A stretch of DNA of 64,000 bases from Xanthobacteraceae bacterium (GCA_019745775.1 JAIESR010000077.1:40342-104341); one strand, 5' to 3'. Positions 40,272-49,108 are shown, counted from the first letter of the stretch. The notes: generated by a model from the letters alone, not told the origin. Made by a program: numbers and translations.

Positions 40272-41305
40272 ATGGACGCTTCGCGCGCCGCTTTCGACGA
40301 GACCGTCACGCTGCGTCAGGCGAAGAAACTGATCCAGTGCATGGCGCACGAGCAGAGCTTCCTCCTGCTCTCCGCGCCGGGCATGGGCAAGTCGGAGATG
40401 GTGTACGAGGCGGCGGCCGACGCCGGCCTGCCTTGTCGCTCGCTGCTGGGGACGCAGATTGCGCCGGAAGACGTCAGCGGCATCCCGCGCATCGTCGGTG
40501 AACGCTCGGTGTCTGCCCGCCGCGTATTCTCCTTCCGGAGCGGCCGGAGCCGTTCTGCCTGTTCCTCGACGAGCTGCCCGCCTGCGCGCCCGACGTGCAG
40601 AAGGCGTTCTACTCGCTGCTGCTCGAGCGAAGGCTTGGCGAGCACAGTCTGCCGGCCGGCACCTGGGTGGTCGCTGCCGGCAACCGGTTGCAGGACCGCG
40701 CGCTGGTGCGGGCCATGAGCTCGGCGCTGGTCAACCGCGTCACCATCCTGCACCTGCGGGTCGACACCGATGAGTGGCTCGCCTGGGCGAAACGTAACGG
40801 CATCCGCGGCGAGATCGTGAGCTTCATCGCCAGCATGCCCGACGCGCTGATGCGCCCGGTGCCGGCCGAGCCGGTGCCGTTTTCGACGCCGCGCGCCTGG
40901 ACGTTGCTTTCGCGCGCGCTCGACATGGCGGAGGCGGCCGGGATTCTCAGCAACGAGACGCGCCGCGCGCTCGCCTTCGGGCGGCTCTCGGCGGAGGACG
41001 CAGTGGTGTTCTGCTCGCTCGCGGAAGCGGCGATCGGGCCGGTGCGGCCGCTTGAAGACTATATCCGCCAGCCGGAGCTGTTGCCGCAGGCGGATTCCGC
41101 GCGCTGGTTCGTGCTCAATTGCATCCGGCAGTTCGTGCGCGACGGGAAGGCGGCGCGCTTCAAGCCGCGCGCGATCAACCGTTTCCTGCGTAGCCTCTCG
41201 TCCGAGCACCAGCTCACGGTGCTCACCGAGCTGGTCGAGCAGTGGGGCGCGCTCGGCGCCGACCGCGCCATGTTCGACCTGCTGAAGAAGGTCACCGCGA
41301 CGTGA
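40272..41305 (+). pseudogene. MoxR-type AAA+ ATPase, interrupted by a single-base frameshift
   Basis: The first part (from ATG 40272 with GGGGAGAG upstream) encodes the Walker A APGMGKSEMVYEAA and then GIPRIVGERSV. From about 40514 the continuing protein is in another frame: CPPRILLPERPEPFCLFLDELPACAPDVQKAFYSLLLE (Walker B LFLDE), WVVAAGNRLQDRALVRAMSSALVNRV (sensor 1, arginine finger region), to the stop at 41305. The 1034-base span needs one more base near 40512 (for example GTGTTCTGC) to give a 344-residue protein. It may be a real mutation, an assembly error or, less likely, programmed shifting. The stop overlaps the VWA gene start (GTGA). Confidence 0.85.
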
Positions 41306-42354
41306 CCGGCACGCAGGAGGTCAAGGCCGCGCCGAAAAGCACGCTGGCGCGCATCCAGAAAGGACTGCGGATGGTGACCGTGCCGCTGCCGCATCTCGCG
41401 GGGCTCGCGGCCGCCGTGCGCGTCAATATCGACGATCGCGTGCCAACGATGGGCGTGTTCGCTTCCGGACGCCTCGTGGCCAATCCGGAGTTCACCGCGC
41501 GTCTCAGCGACAACGAGCTCGTGTTCGTGCTGGCGCACGAGCTTCTGCACCTGGCATTGCGCACCCATGAGCGCGCCAAGGGCTCGGGCCAGCTCGAGTT
41601 CAACTATGCGCACGACTACATCATCAACGACATGCTGCGCGCCGCGCTAGGCGTCGCCAAGATTCCCGCCGGTGGTCTCGACATGCCGGGCGCGCGTGAG
41701 AAATCCGCCGAGCAGATCGTGATCGAGATGCGCCGTAACGGCGAGGCCGTTTCGTCAATGCAGGGGCGCGGTACCGAGGCCGCCGCCGCCCGTCAGCTCG
41801 TCGATGCGCTGCGCGGCATCTATTCGACGCCGTGGCAGATGGCGCTGCAGACCTGGCTTGAAGGCGTCGTGCCCGGCGAGCGCACCTTCGCGCGTCCGTC
41901 GCGCCGCGGCGCCGACCGCTCCGACGTGGTGCTGCCGGGACGCAAGCGCACGTCGTGGATGCTCAATGTGGTGCTCGACACCTCGGGCTCAATGAGCGAG
42001 GAGATCCCGCGTGCGCTCGGCGCCATCGCCGATTTCTGCGATGCAGCCGCTGTCGACGACATCCGCCTCGTGCAATGCGACACCCAGGTCACCTCGGACG
42101 AGGTGCTGACGCCTGCGGCGCTTGCCGCCTATGAAGTGGGCGGCTATGGCGGCAGCGATCTGACGCCCGCAATGCTCGCGCTCGCGGACGATCCGCGCGT
42201 CACCGCGACGATCGTCATCACCGACGGTGACATCACCTATCCGGTCGAGCCGATGCCGTATGCGGTGCTCTGGATTCTGCCGCCGCACAGCCCCGGCGGT
42301 TTTGCCCCGCCCTACGGGCGCGTGGTCACGATGCAGCAGGAGGTGCGGCGATGA
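41302..42354 (+). CDS. zinc-metallopeptidase-like and VWA domain protein (DUF2201-type)
   Basis: 350 residues from a GTG that overlaps the MoxR stop by four bases. N-terminal domain: HELLH at residues 79-83 with NYAHDYIIND (about 101-110), the HExxH-plus-D pattern of DUF2201 peptidase-like proteins. C-terminal VWA-like domain: DTSGS at 226-230, the MIDAS DxSxS metal site, plus GSDLTPAM and IVITDGDI. Such proteins pair with MoxR ATPases as chaperone or metal-insertion systems. Translationally coupled to the LCCL gene (ATGA at 42351). Whether it cuts protein is unproven. Confidence 0.85.
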   Translation: MTGTQEVKAAPKSTLARIQKGLRMVTVPLPHLAGLAAAVRVNIDDRVPTMGVFASGRLVANPEFTARLSDNELVFVLAHELLHLALRTHERAKGSGQLEFNYAHDYIINDMLRAALGVAKIPAGGLDMPGAREKSAEQIVIEMRRNGEAVSSMQGRGTEAAAARQLVDALRGIYSTPWQMALQTWLEGVVPGERTFARPSRRGADRSDVVLPGRKRTSWMLNVVLDTSGSMSEEIPRALGAIADFCDAAAVDDIRLVQCDTQVTSDEVLTPAALAAYEVGGYGGSDLTPAMLALADDPRVTATIVITDGDITYPVEPMPYAVLWILPPHSPGGFAPPYGRVVTMQQEVRR

Positions 42355-42737
42355 AGGTCGTGCAGGAGCTCGTCAATTATTTCGACCGGCAGGGCAAGCT
42401 CTCGCCGAAGCAGCTGCGCAAGCTCCTGGAGCAGGGCTTCCTGGCCGCCGACGCGCCGGCCACCATGCACGGCCTCTGCGATGCGGTCGGCACCTCGTAC
42501 TATTTTCGGGTGATCGGCCAGATCGACGGCAGCCTCTGGGGCACCGACATCTATACCGGCGATTCCCTCATCGGCACTGCCGCGGTGCACGCCGGCCTGA
42601 TGCAGCCGCTGGAAGTGGCGGTGCTCAAGGTGACGGTGGTGACGCCGCCGGCCTCGTTCACCGGCTCGGTGCGCCATGGCGTCACCAGCCACGATTTCGG
42701 CCGCTACGGCTCCGCCTATCGCCTGGCACGTATCTAG
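42351..42737 (+). CDS. LCCL-domain protein
   Basis: 128 residues. A short helical N-terminus (KVVQELVNYFDRQGKLSPKQLRKLLEQGFL) precedes an LCCL-type domain, about residues 55-128: SLWGTDIYTGDSLIGTAAVHAGLM, then GSVRHGVTSHDFGRYGSAYRL. The WGTD-YT-DS--TAAVHAG signature is diagnostic of LCCL, but the domain cysteines are absent, as in cytosolic bacterial versions. No signal peptide. Coupled to the VWA gene by ATGA. Function unknown; a partner or client of the MoxR-VWA pair is the simplest inference. Confidence 0.78.
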   Translation: MKVVQELVNYFDRQGKLSPKQLRKLLEQGFLAADAPATMHGLCDAVGTSYYFRVIGQIDGSLWGTDIYTGDSLIGTAAVHAGLMQPLEVAVLKVTVVTPPASFTGSVRHGVTSHDFGRYGSAYRLARI

Positions 42738-42835
42738 CGGCTTCGGGACAAGTGGTCCGTCACTCTTGCGAAACCGGGCGAAACATCCGACTTTAGGGTG
42801 AGACTCGCCCGTCCGGGTGACAGGAAGGATTTCCG

Positions 42836-43168
42836 ATGAGCATCGACCAATTCATCGATAACGAGGTCAAAAGCAACGACGTGGTGCTGTTCATGAAGGG
42901 CACGCCGCAGTTCCCGATGTGCGGTTTCTCGGGGCAGGTGGTGCAGATCCTCGATCACCTTGGCGTGAGCTACAAGGGCCTCAACGTGCTCGAATCCGAC
43001 GACCTGCGGAACGGGATCAAGACCTATTCCAACTGGCCGACCATCCCGCAGCTCTACGTGAAGGGCGAGTTCGTTGGCGGCTGCGACATCATCCGCGAGA
43101 TGTTCCAGGCCGGCGAGCTGCAATCGCTGCTCAAGGACAAGGGCGTGGCGGGCAAGGTCACTGCCTAG
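42836..43168 (+). CDS. grxD: monothiol glutaredoxin, CGFS type (Grx4)
   Basis: 110 residues with [16 protein letters not shown] (active-site CGFS at about 30-33), [17 protein letters not shown] and [12 protein letters not shown] glutaredoxins bind a [2Fe-2S] cluster with glutathione, alone or with BolA. Start at ATG 42836 preceded by AGGAAGG. The related bolA is at 39901. Confidence 0.95.
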   Translation: MSIDQFIDNEVKSNDVVLFMKGTPQFPMCGFSGQVVQILDHLGVSYKGLNVLESDDLRNGIKTYSNWPTIPQLYVKGEFVGGCDIIREMFQAGELQSLLKDKGVAGKVTA

Positions 43169-43252
43169 CGGATCGTCCGTTTCCCCTATTGACGATGCGC
43201 GGGCGTGGAGGCGGAATGGCCTCGACGTTCAAGACTGCTTTGGGGAAACACC

Positions 43253-45256
43253 ATGCCACTCAAGGCGCTCGCACTGGGGGTCGCCGCCCTAGGTTTCGTC
43301 ACTGCCGCCAACGCCCGCATCACCGAGATCAGGATCGACGCCGTCGAGCCGTTCATCGACGGGCATTCGTTCGGGAGCGTCGGCCCCTATGAGCGCGTGA
43401 AGGGGATCGCCAAGGGCGAGCTCGATCCCAGCGCAAGTCAGAATTCCGGCATCGTCGATCTCGACAAGGCGCCACGCAACAGCCGGGGCATGGTTGAGTA
43501 CGAGGTCGACATCTTCATCCTGCGGCCGGCCGATCCCGCGAAAGGGAGTGGCATCCTGTATTACGAGGTGCTCAACCGCGGCAACAAGCAGCTCGGCACG
43601 CGGCTGCTCGACGTCACCTCGGGCGGCGCGGTGTCGCTCGCCAATGCGCTCAACAATCCGACGACGCCCGCGCATGTCGGCAACGCCTTCGTGTTCGAGC
43701 GCGGCTACACGGTGGTGTGGTCGGCATGGGACCCGGATGTGTCGAGCGCCAATGCGCGCATGACCGCGCAGTTCCCGGTGGCGATGGAGAACGGCGCGCC
43801 GATGGTGCGCCGCGTTCGCGAGGAGTTCCAGGTCGGCAAACGCGTGCCCGCCGACGTCGAGGTGGCGCGGCTGAACTATCCCGCCGTCTCGACCGACCGT
43901 GCCAAGGCGCAACTGTTCGTGCGCGACCGCCAGGCCGACCAGCGCACGGAGATTCCCGCCGACAGCTGGGAGTTCGCGAGCCCGACATCGGTGCGGCTGC
44001 TGCCGAAGGGCACGACGTTCACGACCGCCGCGATCTACGAGCTCTACTACGAGGCGACGCAATCCAAGGTCGTCGGCATCGGCTTCGCCGCCACCCGCGA
44101 CGTGGTGTCGTTCCTGCGCCACCAGAAGGCCGACGACAAAGGCACCGCCAGTCCGCTCAGCGCGCACGGCATCCGTCATGCGCTCGCGTTCGGCGGTTCG
44201 CAGGCCGGCCGCTTCCTGCGCCACTACATCGAGCTCGGCATGAACAAGGACCTTGCCGGCCGCAAGGTGTTCGACGGCGTCTACTCGCACACCGCCGGCG
44301 CCGGCAAGGTGTTCGCCAATCACGCGTTCGCCGAGCCCGGCCGCACGGTCACCCAGCACGAGGACCATGACTACCCCGAGAACTGGTTCCCGTTCTCGAC
44401 CGCGTTCACCACCGACCCGCTGGTCGGCAAGACCGGATCGCTGTTGCGTGGCGACGGCTCCGATCCCTTGATCATCGAGACCAACACGTCGACCGAGTAC
44501 TGGCAGAAGGGCGCGTCGCTGCTCACCACCGACCCGACCGGCAGCCGCGATCTGTCACTGCCGGCGAACTCGCGCGTCTATCTGATTGCCGGCACCCAGC
44601 ACGGCGGCCGGGCCGGGCTCGGCACGCGGCCGGGCGTCTGCGCCAATCCGACCAATCCGCATTCACCGGCGCCGGCGATGCGGGCGCTTGTCGTCGCGCT
44701 CGAACAGTGGGTGACGGAAGGCACCGCGCCGCCCGCGAGCCGGGTGCCGTCGGTTGCCGCCGGGACCGCGGTTGATCAAGGCACGCTAAGGTTTCCGGCA
44801 ATCAAGGGTGTGACGATGGTCCGCGCCGGCAATCAGTTCGGTCCGCTCCGCGACTGGAATGGTCGGCCCGGCACGATGATCGCCGCCACGCTGGCTGGCC
44901 AGGCCTTCTACGGCACGCGCGTCGCAGCCATTGACGCCGACGGCAACGAAACCTCCGGCATCCGGCTGCCGCCGATCGCGGTGCCGCTCGCGACCTACAC
45001 CGGCTGGAACCTCTACGCGCGCATCCCGAGCGAGCTCTGCGACCGCGACGGCAGCTATATCCCGTTCGCCAGGACCAAGGCCGAGCGCGCGGCGGCGGAC
45101 GATCCGCGTCCCTCGATCGAGGAGCGCTACGGCTCGCGCGCCAACTATGTCGCGAAGGTGCGGGCGGCGGCGGATGCGCTGGTGCGCGACCGCCTGCTGT
45201 TGCCGGCCGATGCGGCCGCCTATGGGCGTGCCGCCGAGGCGAGCGACCGCTTCTAG
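43253..45256 (+). CDS. large exported alpha/beta-hydrolase domain protein
   Basis: 667 residues with a signal peptide (KALALGVAALGFVTAANA). The central part contains AFGGSQAGRFLR (about residues 316-327), a GxSxG-like nucleophile elbow (GGSQAG), as in the alpha/beta-hydrolase-10 type family whose members include secreted esterases of unknown substrate. Other blocks are VLNRGNKQL near residue 105 and ITEIRIDAVEPFIDG at the mature N-terminus. The start is ATG 43253. It follows grxD by 84 bases; a separate transcript is likely. Confidence 0.8.
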   Translation: MPLKALALGVAALGFVTAANARITEIRIDAVEPFIDGHSFGSVGPYERVKGIAKGELDPSASQNSGIVDLDKAPRNSRGMVEYEVDIFILRPADPAKGSGILYYEVLNRGNKQLGTRLLDVTSGGAVSLANALNNPTTPAHVGNAFVFERGYTVVWSAWDPDVSSANARMTAQFPVAMENGAPMVRRVREEFQVGKRVPADVEVARLNYPAVSTDRAKAQLFVRDRQADQRTEIPADSWEFASPTSVRLLPKGTTFTTAAIYELYYEATQSKVVGIGFAATRDVVSFLRHQKADDKGTASPLSAHGIRHALAFGGSQAGRFLRHYIELGMNKDLAGRKVFDGVYSHTAGAGKVFANHAFAEPGRTVTQHEDHDYPENWFPFSTAFTTDPLVGKTGSLLRGDGSDPLIIETNTSTEYWQKGASLLTTDPTGSRDLSLPANSRVYLIAGTQHGGRAGLGTRPGVCANPTNPHSPAPAMRALVVALEQWVTEGTAPPASRVPSVAAGTAVDQGTLRFPAIKGVTMVRAGNQFGPLRDWNGRPGTMIAATLAGQAFYGTRVAAIDADGNETSGIRLPPIAVPLATYTGWNLYARIPSELCDRDGSYIPFARTKAERAAADDPRPSIEERYGSRANYVAKVRAAADALVRDRLLLPADAAAYGRAAEASDRF

Positions 45257-45328
45257 AGCATGATCTCGAAAAAGCCTGCCCCGGACTTGATCCGGGGTGG
45301 GTACCGGGTTTCGGACAAGATCATGCTC
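45256..45328. repeat. dispersed palindromic intergenic repeat
   Basis: Outer arms GAGCATGATC / GATCATGCTC (perfect, 45256-45265 and 45319-45328) enclose CCCCGGA-CTTGA-TCCGGGG (about 45280-45298). It starts in the last codon of the hydrolase. Such AGCATGATC...GATCATGCT elements occur in many copies in rhizobial genomes and may act as terminators; copy number cannot be checked here. Confidence 0.7.
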
Positions 45329-45350
45329 CAGCTAAAACTGACCCGACAAG

Positions 45351-45587
45351 CTACTTGATCTTGTTGGCCAGCAGGATCACCAGCGCCAGCACGATGGCGA
45401 GGCCGACCAGCGCCTGCGGTTGAACGCCGTTGGCGAACTTCAGCACATTGTCGGCAACGGTGGCGACGAATATGCCTGAGTTCGCCCCGAGGATCAGATG
45501 GAGCAGGATGATCGTCAGGATGGCGAGAAAGCCGATCTCGACGAAGATCCAGAGGTACTGCTTGGTCTTGTGCAGATAGTCCAGCAT
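45351..45587 (-). CDS. small two-span membrane protein
   Basis: 78 residues: LWIFVEIGFLAILTIILLHLIL and ALVGLAIVLALVILLANKIK are hydrophobic spans, with a glycine-rich linker between. Start at ATG 45587 with GGAGGGCGGG upstream. It resembles the next small protein (45703) in size and topology. No function assigned. Confidence 0.65.
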   Translation of the reverse strand: MLDYLHKTKQYLWIFVEIGFLAILTIILLHLILGANSGIFVATVADNVLKFANGVQPQALVGLAIVLALVILLANKIK

Positions 45588-45702
45588 GGCCCGCCCTCCG
45601 AATCGTTGGGTGGACGGCGCTGCCATCCACCCAACGTCCCCACCGCGGGCAGCCGGAAATGATGCCCGCGATTAACTCATGCGCACGGACGGTCCGCGCG
45701 TA

Positions 45703-45936
45703 TCAAGCCATCTTACGATTGGAGAACAGCCAGAGGATCAGGCCAAGTGCGATCAGCCCCACAATGCCGTTCTTTCCGAGGTCACCCACCAGGCTCATGA
45801 TGTTGCTGACGACGTTGCCGATGAACGGCACCTGCGGGCCTGCAAGCAAAGCTAGCGCGATACCTAGCGCCAGCAGCATCAACGTCACTTCCGTCAACGC
45901 GCCGATCCAACCCTTTACCGAGTTTAACGCATCCAT
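45703..45936 (-). CDS. small two-span membrane protein
   Basis: 77 residues with spans EVTLMLLALGIALALLAG and NGIVGLIALGLILWLFSN and the linker QVPFIGNVVSNIMSLVGDLGK. Start ATG 45936 with AAAGGGAGAG upstream. Likely paired with the gene at 45351 on the same strand; function unknown. Confidence 0.65.
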   Translation of the reverse strand: MDALNSVKGWIGALTEVTLMLLALGIALALLAGPQVPFIGNVVSNIMSLVGDLGKNGIVGLIALGLILWLFSNRKMA

Positions 45937-46112
45937 GTGCGTCTCTCCCTTTGCAACGGTTTTTCGGAACGCAAGGTAAAATTATACTGACGAGGCCTTC
46001 AGCATACAAAATGTGGGCATTTGCTGCAATCTTTGCCCCATAAATAGCCTGCCGAGCTGGGGAGGGCTGTGGATACGCTGCTGCGCAAACGGAAAATCTT
46101 GGACGCAAAACG

Positions 46113-46140
46113 AAAAACCCCGGCCGATCGGCCGGGGCTT
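46113..46140 (-). terminator. intrinsic terminator of rpsD
   Basis: On the minus strand AAGCCCCGGCC-GATC-GGCCGGGG is followed by TTTTTCGTTTT: a perfect 8-base GC stem (arms at 46118-46125 and 46130-46137, 4-base loop). It lies about 33 bases after the rpsD stop. Confidence 0.88.
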
Positions 46141-46172
46141 GAATTCCCTGCGCCTGGAATAAGTTCGCGCCG

Positions 46173-46790
46173 CTAGCGCGAGTAGAACTCGACCACCAGA
46201 TGCGGCTCCATCTGAACCGGGTAGGGGATCTCGCCGATCACCGGGACGCGGGTGAGCTTGGCGGTCATCTTGGAGTGGTCGACCTCGACATAGTCGGGCA
46301 CGTCGCGCTCAGCGAGCCCGACCGATTCCAGGACCAGCGCGAGCTGCTTCGACTTGTCTTTCACCTCGACCAGGTCGCCGACCTTCACCTTGTAGCTCGG
46401 GATGGTGACGCGGCGGCCGTTTACTTTGATGTGCCCGTGGCTGATGAACTGGCGGGCGGCGAACACCGTCGGCACGAACTTGGCGCGGTAGATGACGGCA
46501 TCGAGGCGCCGCTCCAAGAGCCCGAGCATGTTCGCGCCGGTGTCGCCCTTCTGACGGCGCGCCTCGGCGTATATGCCGCGGAACTGCCGTTCCAGGATGT
46601 TGCCGTAGTAGCCGCGAAGCTTCTGCTTGGCCTTGAGCTGCACGCCGTAGTCGGAGAGCTTGCCCTTGCGGCGCTGGCCGTGCTGGCCGGGGCCGTATTC
46701 GCGGTGGTTGACGGGGCTCTTCGGGCGGCCCCACACGTTCTGGCCCATACGGCGGTCGATCTTGTACTTCGCCTGATGGCGCTTGGTCAT
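46173..46790 (-). CDS. rpsD: 30S ribosomal protein S4
   Basis: 205 residues, standard length. It binds 16S rRNA and nucleates 30S assembly. Seen are [20 protein letters not shown] at the N-terminus and the S4 RNA-binding domain ([34 protein letters not shown], residues about 94-127). In alphaproteobacteria rpsD stands apart from the main ribosomal operons, as here. Confidence 0.98.
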   Translation of the reverse strand: MTKRHQAKYKIDRRMGQNVWGRPKSPVNHREYGPGQHGQRRKGKLSDYGVQLKAKQKLRGYYGNILERQFRGIYAEARRQKGDTGANMLGLLERRLDAVIYRAKFVPTVFAARQFISHGHIKVNGRRVTIPSYKVKVGDLVEVKDKSKQLALVLESVGLAERDVPDYVEVDHSKMTAKLTRVPVIGEIPYPVQMEPHLVVEFYSR

Positions 46791-47120
46791 TCGCGTCCTC
46801 GTGTTGTGTCTTGCGATTTGAGGATCGCGCCCTCCTTTGTCCCCTTTTCATGCCATCCCCGTTAAGGGAGGCAGGAGGGGGACCGACAGGTTCCGGAGCC
46901 TAAGCGCTGGCCAAAACCGCGGGTCGCGAAACACCGCGCGGGCCAATCGGCCCGCGAGATGGGCGGTTTCTAGGGGGTCCCAAGGGGCAAGTCAAACCTC
47001 GCAGCAGTCATTCCGGAAGCCGCGCAGCGGCTGTCCGGAATCCATCTCTCCGCTTGAGGGGGTATGGATTCCGGACTCCGGGCCTTCGGCCGGCCCCGGA
47101 ATGACGGCCGGAACAGCCCG
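46791..47120. other. 330-base gap containing a dispersed repeat
   Basis: Holds the rpsD promoter region and the long palindromic element at 47007-47105. No supported ORF. Confidence 0.5.
47007..47105. repeat. long palindromic repeat (99 bases)
   Basis: Outer arms GTCATTCCGG (47007-47016) / CCGGAATGAC (47096-47105); inner arms GTCCGGAATCCAT / ATGGATTCCGGAC, with further GC-rich pairing between. This type of GTCATTCC...GGAATGAC element is widespread in Bradyrhizobium-like genomes. Confidence 0.7.
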
Positions 47121-47441
47121 CTATTCGACCTCCCGATAGACGTCGATCTCGACCGAGCCCCCCAGCAGGGCCCGCCAGGAGCTCAGATAGGCCTGCACCC
47201 GCGGGTCGGAGGCGAAGCGCTGGCGGTTGAGCTCGATCGCCTCGTGGGTCTCATATTCGATCTCGTGGATGTAGCGCGCCGGGTCGTCGACGTTCTGGAG
47301 CAGGCGGAACTTCCTGCCTCCGAACGCCTCGTGGAACGGCCGCGCCGCCTTCAGGAGCGAGAGCAGGTGGGTGGCATCCGACGAGGGAAGGGTGAACTTG
47401 AACTGGAGGGTTCGCCGCACCGTCGAGGGATCTTTGGCCAT
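47121..47441 (-). CDS. small protein, possible dimeric alpha/beta-barrel (NIPSNAP/ABM-like)
   Basis: 106 residues: an antiparallel beta start (RRTLQFKFTLPSSD), helix AARPFHEAFGGRKFRLLQNV, strand YIHEIEYETHEAIELNRQRF and a C-terminal VEIDVYREVE. The pattern of two strand-helix-strand units fits dimeric ferredoxin-like monooxygenase-type proteins, but no family motif is decisive. Start at ATG 47441; an in-frame ATG at 47486 adds a poorly structured leader. 47 bases of spacing to murI upstream on the same strand. Confidence 0.5.
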   Translation of the reverse strand: MAKDPSTVRRTLQFKFTLPSSDATHLLSLLKAARPFHEAFGGRKFRLLQNVDDPARYIHEIEYETHEAIELNRQRFASDPRVQAYLSSWRALLGGSVEIDVYREVE

Positions 47442-47487
47442 CGTGCCGCCTGTCGCCTGAGAGGAACAAGTCGTGTGTCCGTTCATG

Positions 47488-48270
47488 CTATGGGGCGATG
47501 CCGAGGCGCGCCAGTGCCGTCGCCAGTTTTGGCGACGGCGGCTTCCCCGATGAGTAGACGAATCGTGCCGGCGGCGGACGCTCTGGCCCGGGCCCGCCGA
47601 TCAGGTCGACCACGCGCCGCGCGATCGCGGGCGCCGGATCGAGGAACGTCACCGGCCAGGGCGCCAGCCGCTCGAAACGGTCGAGCAGCAGCGGGTAGTG
47701 CGTGCAGGCGAGCACCACCGTGTCGGTGCGGCGCCCGTCGCCGTCGATGAAGCAGGGCGCAATCTCGGCTGCGATTGCCGCATCCTCCGCCGGCGTGCCA
47801 TTGAGCTCGTGCTCTGCATAGGCGGCGAGCCGCGCGGAGCCGACCAAGGTCACCTCGGCGCCGTTGGCGAATTCGCGGATCAGCGTGCGGGTGTATTCGC
47901 GCGACACGGTGCCCTCGGTACCAAGCACCGACACGCGCTTGCTCGCCGACGCCGCACAGGCCGGTTTGATCGCCGGCACGGTGCCGACGAATGGTACTTT
48001 GAAGCGGGCACGCAAGTCCGGCAGCACCAGTGTCGATGCCGCGTTGCAGGCGATCACCACCAGGGTCGGGCGATGCGCGTCGATCAGTTTTGCCATCAGG
48101 GTAACTACGCGCGCGATCAGTTCAGCCTCGCCGCGGCCGCCGTAGGGAAAGAATGCATCGTCGGCGGCATAGACGAAGCGCGCATCCGGACGCGCCGCTG
48201 CGACCTCGCGGTGGACCGTGAGACCGCCCAGCCCGGAATCAAACACAAGGATCGTCGGCGTGCCTGCCAT
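47488..48270 (-). CDS. murI: glutamate racemase
   Basis: 260 residues. It makes D-glutamate for peptidoglycan. Active-site cysteines are in VIACNAAST (about 71-79) and VLACTHYPLLL (about 183-193); FDSGLGGLTVHRE is the N-terminal loop, PYGGRGE follows. Start at ATG 48270; no strong Shine-Dalgarno is seen, and a perfect palindrome lies 21 bases upstream (48291-48313). Confidence 0.95.
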   Translation of the reverse strand: MAGTPTILVFDSGLGGLTVHREVAAARPDARFVYAADDAFFPYGGRGEAELIARVVTLMAKLIDAHRPTLVVIACNAASTLVLPDLRARFKVPFVGTVPAIKPACAASASKRVSVLGTEGTVSREYTRTLIREFANGAEVTLVGSARLAAYAEHELNGTPAEDAAIAAEIAPCFIDGDGRRTDTVVLACTHYPLLLDRFERLAPWPVTFLDPAPAIARRVVDLIGGPGPERPPPARFVYSSGKPPSPKLATALARLGIAP

Positions 48271-48290
48271 CAATCATGCCCACGCAGACA

Positions 48291-48313
48291 AGCTTGCGCA
48301 ATCTGCGCAAGCT
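48291..48313. promoter_or_regulatory. perfect palindrome upstream of murI
   Basis: AGCTTGCGCA-ATC-TGCGCAAGCT: perfect 10-base arms with a 3-base centre, between the gene ending at 48375 and the murI start. It could be an operator or a 5' UTR hairpin; there is no T run. Confidence 0.5.
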
Positions 48314-48374
48314 CAACTGCTCTTGCCGAGCAAGACGTAGCATACAACAAGGCGAAATCTACGCCGGGCCAAGT

Positions 48375-48947
48375 CTAGGCCGGACCAGGCCCGACCAGGT
48401 CGAGATGCGGACGGTCGGTGCGCTGGGGTACGGCCACGGGCCGTTCGCGCTCGCGGCGCAGGGGTCTCGAACTGCGTGGCGAGATCAGGCCGCTCACCAC
48501 GGTGAAGGTCGCGAGCGTGATGGCGGCGAGGTTGCCGTCCCAATGCTCGGAGAAGGCGGTCGCGCCCAACGCGTAGGCCCAGAACGGGAAGGCTGCCGTC
48601 GAAACCACCGCGTTGATCACCCAGGCGTCGCCTTTCTCGCGCACGTACCAGACGAACAGCGGCACCAGCGCGAGGCAGATGAAGAACGCGACCTGGGCCA
48701 CGACCATTACGGGAATGCCGGCCATCAGCGCGCCCTTGCCGCTGGTCTGCACGACCTGGTTCAGGATGGCGTTGATGACGATGAAGAAGGCGAGCACTTC
48801 GCCGGGGATGTATTTCGCGATCCGTTCGAGATAGCCGTCGCTCTGCGGCCGCTCGTCCCTTTCGAGACCACCCAGCAATTGTTCGTCCAGACCAATGATA
48901 CCGGTACTCGTACTCTCCGACGCCGGAATGCGCACGAGACGGCTCAT
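48375..48947 (-). CDS. four-span membrane protein of unknown function
   Basis: 190 residues. N-terminal cytosolic part (SRLVRIPASESTSTGIIGLDEQL), then hydrophobic spans GEVLAFFIVINAILNQVV, LMAGIPVMVVAQVAFFICLALVPLFVW, WVINAVVSTAAFPFWAYAL and LAAITLATFTVVSGLI, and an Arg/Pro-rich tail. Start ATG 48947 with AGGAGGCC upstream. No family recognised. Divergent from the Bug gene at 49109. Confidence 0.6.
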   Translation of the reverse strand: MSRLVRIPASESTSTGIIGLDEQLLGGLERDERPQSDGYLERIAKYIPGEVLAFFIVINAILNQVVQTSGKGALMAGIPVMVVAQVAFFICLALVPLFVWYVREKGDAWVINAVVSTAAFPFWAYALGATAFSEHWDGNLAAITLATFTVVSGLISPRSSRPLRRERERPVAVPQRTDRPHLDLVGPGPA

Positions 48948-49108
48948 GACGGCCTCCTGGCTGATGCGTGGCGGGGACCCTAAGTCAGGCGCGCTGAGTC
49001 GGGCAAGCTTCGACCAAGGTTGAAGGAGCCCGGCTATCCCTTCGAAGAGACAGGCGATAGGCTGGGAGGCCGCCGCGGGCGCAACGACGCCGATTGTGGG
49101 AGGAACGC

